From: Biscogniauxia marginata
Taxonomy: Eukaryota > Ascomycota > Sordariomycetes > Xylariales > Xylariaceae
DNA length: 64,000 nucleotides
Direction: 5' to 3'
Assembly: GCA_022695795.1 (NCBI GenBank)
Contig: MU404115.1
Span: 62,001-126,000, forward strand
The notes under the pieces were generated by a model. It was not told the origin of the DNA. It was given only the letters and a program-made list of their open reading frames with translations, and made no database searches. Both the position numbers and the translations under genes were made by a program. Positions 62,477 through 64,000 of this stretch are shown piece by piece (position 1 is the stretch's first letter; each line of letters opens with the position of its first letter).

Positions 62477-63496
62477 ATGACGACCAACCCCCACAACCCC
62501 CCCTTCACCGTCGCCCTCCTCGCCGGCGGCGTGGCCGGCACCACGGTCGACCTGTCGCTCTACCCGCTCGACACGCTGAAGACGCGCCTGCAGTCGCGCG
62601 CCGGCTTCTTCGCCTCGGGCGGGTTCCGGGGCATATACCGCGGGGTGGGCAGCGCGCTCGTCGGGTCCGCGCCCGGCGCCGCCTTCTTCTTCTGCACGTA
62701 CGAGGGGGTCAAAGACGTCTTGTCGTCGGCGCGGCGCGAGCGGAGGCGCGACCGGGACGCCATCGCCTTGCTTTCCTCCTCCTCCTCCTCCTCATCATCA
62801 TCTTCTTCTTCTTCTTCCTCTCCTGGTAGTGATGAGGGGACGGAGAAGAGAAGAGACGCGGGAGAAGCAGAAGAAGAAGAAGAAGAAGGCGGCTGGCTCG
62901 CCCCCGCCGCGGAGCACATGGTCGCCGCGAGCCTGGGCGAGGTGGCCGCGTGCGCCGTGCGCGTGCCCACCGAGGTGGTCAAGCAGCGGGCGCAGGCGGG
63001 CATGCACGGGGGCTCGAGCGCCGCGGCGCTGGGCGCCATACTGGCGCAGCGCTCCCACGCCGGCCTGTCGGGCGTGTGGCGGGAGCTGTACCGGGGGTGG
63101 GGCATCACGGTGCTGCGCGAGGTGCCGTTCACGGTCATCCAGTTCCCGCTGTGGGAGGCGCTGAAGGCGTGGGGGGCCCGCAGGCGCCGCCACGGCGACG
63201 TTGCGCCGGGGGAGGTCGGGGTCGTCGGCGCCGGCGAGAGCGCCCTGTACGGGAGCATATCGGGCGCGGTGGCCGCGGGCATCACGACGCCGCTCGACGT
63301 GCTCAAAACGCGCGTCATGCTGTCCCGCGAGCGGGAGAAGGTCTTCACCGTGCTCAGGGACCTGCTGGCCAACCACGGTATACGCCCCTTTTTCGCCGGC
63401 ATAGGGCCCAGGGTTATGTGGATCAGTGCCGGCGGCGCCATCTTCCTCGGCAGCTACCAATGGGCCGTTAATGCCTTGCAGGGCCGCATATCATGA
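62477..63496 (+). CDS. PET8: Mitochondrial S-adenosylmethionine carrier (Pet8/SLC25A26 type)
   Basis: Intronless, 339 aa. Three carrier repeats: LLAGGVAGTTVDLSLYPLDT with LKTRLQ, then AAEHMVAASLGEVAACAVRV with PTEVVKQRAQ, then ISGAVAAGITTPLDVLKTRV. The GxxRGxG and YRGWGITVLREVPF helices and the PTEVVKQR signature in repeat 2 are typical of the SAM carrier family, which imports SAM into the matrix in exchange for S-adenosylhomocysteine, feeding methylation and biotin or lipoate synthesis. Odd: between repeats 1 and 2 there is a low-complexity insert, 19 Ser residues in a row-like tract (about 97-114) from TCC/TCA/TCT repeats and an acidic AGEAEEEEEEGG stretch, placed on the intermembrane-space side. 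The gene is very GC-rich against AT-rich flanks, which also opens long antisense frames (62560-63441 and 62798-63460). These are not genes. Confidence 0.92.
   Translation: MTTNPHNPPFTVALLAGGVAGTTVDLSLYPLDTLKTRLQSRAGFFASGGFRGIYRGVGSALVGSAPGAAFFFCTYEGVKDVLSSARRERRRDRDAIALLSSSSSSSSSSSSSSSSPGSDEGTEKRRDAGEAEEEEEEGGWLAPAAEHMVAASLGEVAACAVRVPTEVVKQRAQAGMHGGSSAAALGAILAQRSHAGLSGVWRELYRGWGITVLREVPFTVIQFPLWEALKAWGARRRRHGDVAPGEVGVVGAGESALYGSISGAVAAGITTPLDVLKTRVMLSREREKVFTVLRDLLANHGIRPFFAGIGPRVMWISAGGAIFLGSYQWAVNALQGRIS
62774..62826 (+). repeat. TCC/TCA/TCT triplet repeat coding a Ser run in the SAM carrier
   Basis: A run of serine codons (TCC, then TCA, then TCT) inside the reading frame. It changes protein length only in whole residues and is a likely length-variable site. 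Confidence 0.85.
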
Positions 63497-63795
63497 CCCT
63501 TTTCATGGAGCATAAATAATACAACATCATGGCATAAAAAAGGTTTTAAACAATAATAAAAGAGACCGGAAAAAGGACCCGAGGTAGGTAAATGCCTCAT
63601 CGGTGTGTATAATCTTGTGTGGCATATATACTAGGAACACCCTCCAATTCACCTGACTAGAAGTGATATACAGGATGAATATTTGTACAAAATCCTAGAT
63701 GGGAACACCCTCCCCCTTCTTTTTGGTTTTTAGATACACCAGATATAGAAATCAACATGATACCCTCTTCATGACATATCGGTTCCATCTTCGTT

Positions 63796-64000
63796 TCAAC
63801 TCACTGCAGCCACGGCTGCGGCCGCGGAAGGCGAAGGCAACGTTGCCTCCGATTGTTCTTCAGCCTTAGAAGTTGGCGCTTCATCGGCTTTTGGGGTTTC
63901 CTTTGGTATCTCCTTTCGGCCATTCGCTTTGTAGTAAAGGACAACATCGTTCCCTCCTTTCCAGACATGCGCCCGGAGCGTTGCGAGACTCATCGCGTTT
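63796..64000 (-). CDS. C-terminal end of a WDR48/UAF1 (Bun107/Duf1)-like protein, cut by the window edge
   Basis: Only the last 68 or so codons are in view; the gene continues beyond 64000. The text [20 protein letters not shown] followed by [11 protein letters not shown] resembles the extreme C-terminus of WDR48-type proteins (the DUF3337 region), where a similar TLATxRxHxWxxGGDVxLYY pattern occurs. Those WD40 proteins bind and activate ubiquitin-specific proteases. After that the protein has a Lys/Glu/Pro-rich and Ala-rich tail and stops at 63796. The internal ATG (63993) is not the gene start. Identification rests on this one short motif. It converges on the SAM carrier gene, whose stop is 299 bases away. 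Confidence 0.6.
   Translation of the reverse strand, partial: NAMSLATLRAHVWKGGNDVVLYYKANGRKEIPKETPKADEAPTSKAEEQSEATLPSPSAAAAVAAVS

Noticed and set aside
62560..63460. 293- and 220-codon minus frames opposite the SAM carrier
   Set aside because: Antisense frames in GC-rich coding sequence; the plus strand shows three carrier signatures.

Overview
The window is nuclear DNA from a filamentous ascomycete, most likely a Sordariomycete. Genes carry many short introns (47-112 nt) with GTAAGT/GTGAGT-like donors and CTAAC/CTGAC branch sites just before the acceptor. Protein families are fungal (SSN8 cyclin C, HDA1, BRX1, Rab11/Ypt31, Pth11-like rhodopsin). The spacers are full of TAGGTA/TACCTA motifs, familiar from Sordariomycetes and perhaps Xylariales; the order is a guess. 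Gene models were built by hand by joining open frames at splice sites that keep the frame. No alignment or database search was run.

Layout. 1-9827 is gene-poor: one small two-exon gene (3255-3930, minus) and long microsatellite-bearing spacers. 9828-14203 holds a divergent pair, cyclin C SSN8 (minus) and an EF-hand mitochondrial carrier (plus). 16249-18372 is a Ulp1-type SUMO protease (minus). 19921-20235 is a possible 104-aa protein. 21810-26837 looks like an accessory patch: a seven-helix fungal rhodopsin/Pth11-like protein followed by a phenol-hydroxylase-type FAD monooxygenase. 27553-34846 holds two large adjacent proteins of unknown function (696 and 1321 aa). 36993-37970 is a single-exon RS/charged protein with glycine-zipper segments.

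39338-43476 encodes a 1363-aa chromodomain protein. It is followed by Rab11/Ypt31 (44412-45360), ribosome biogenesis factor BRX1 (46265-47393), an F-box protein (49331-50675), class II histone deacetylase HDA1 (52508-54977) and a large RS-rich protein (56021-58858). The right end carries a TilS-type tRNA(Ile)-lysidine synthase (minus, 59586-61921) divergent from a Pet8-type S-adenosylmethionine carrier (plus, 62477-63496), and the 3' end of a WDR48/UAF1-like gene cut by the window edge.

How they relate: most are ordinary housekeeping genes. Three contexts stand out. A chromodomain protein and HDA1 lie within 16 kb, the two protein types that combine in the Neurospora HCHC heterochromatin complex. 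A mitochondrial SAM carrier shares a promoter with a tRNA-modification enzyme. A receptor-like membrane protein sits beside a monooxygenase. I see no CRISPR, rRNA or confident tRNA gene, and no intact transposon or biosynthetic core gene (PKS/NRPS/terpene).
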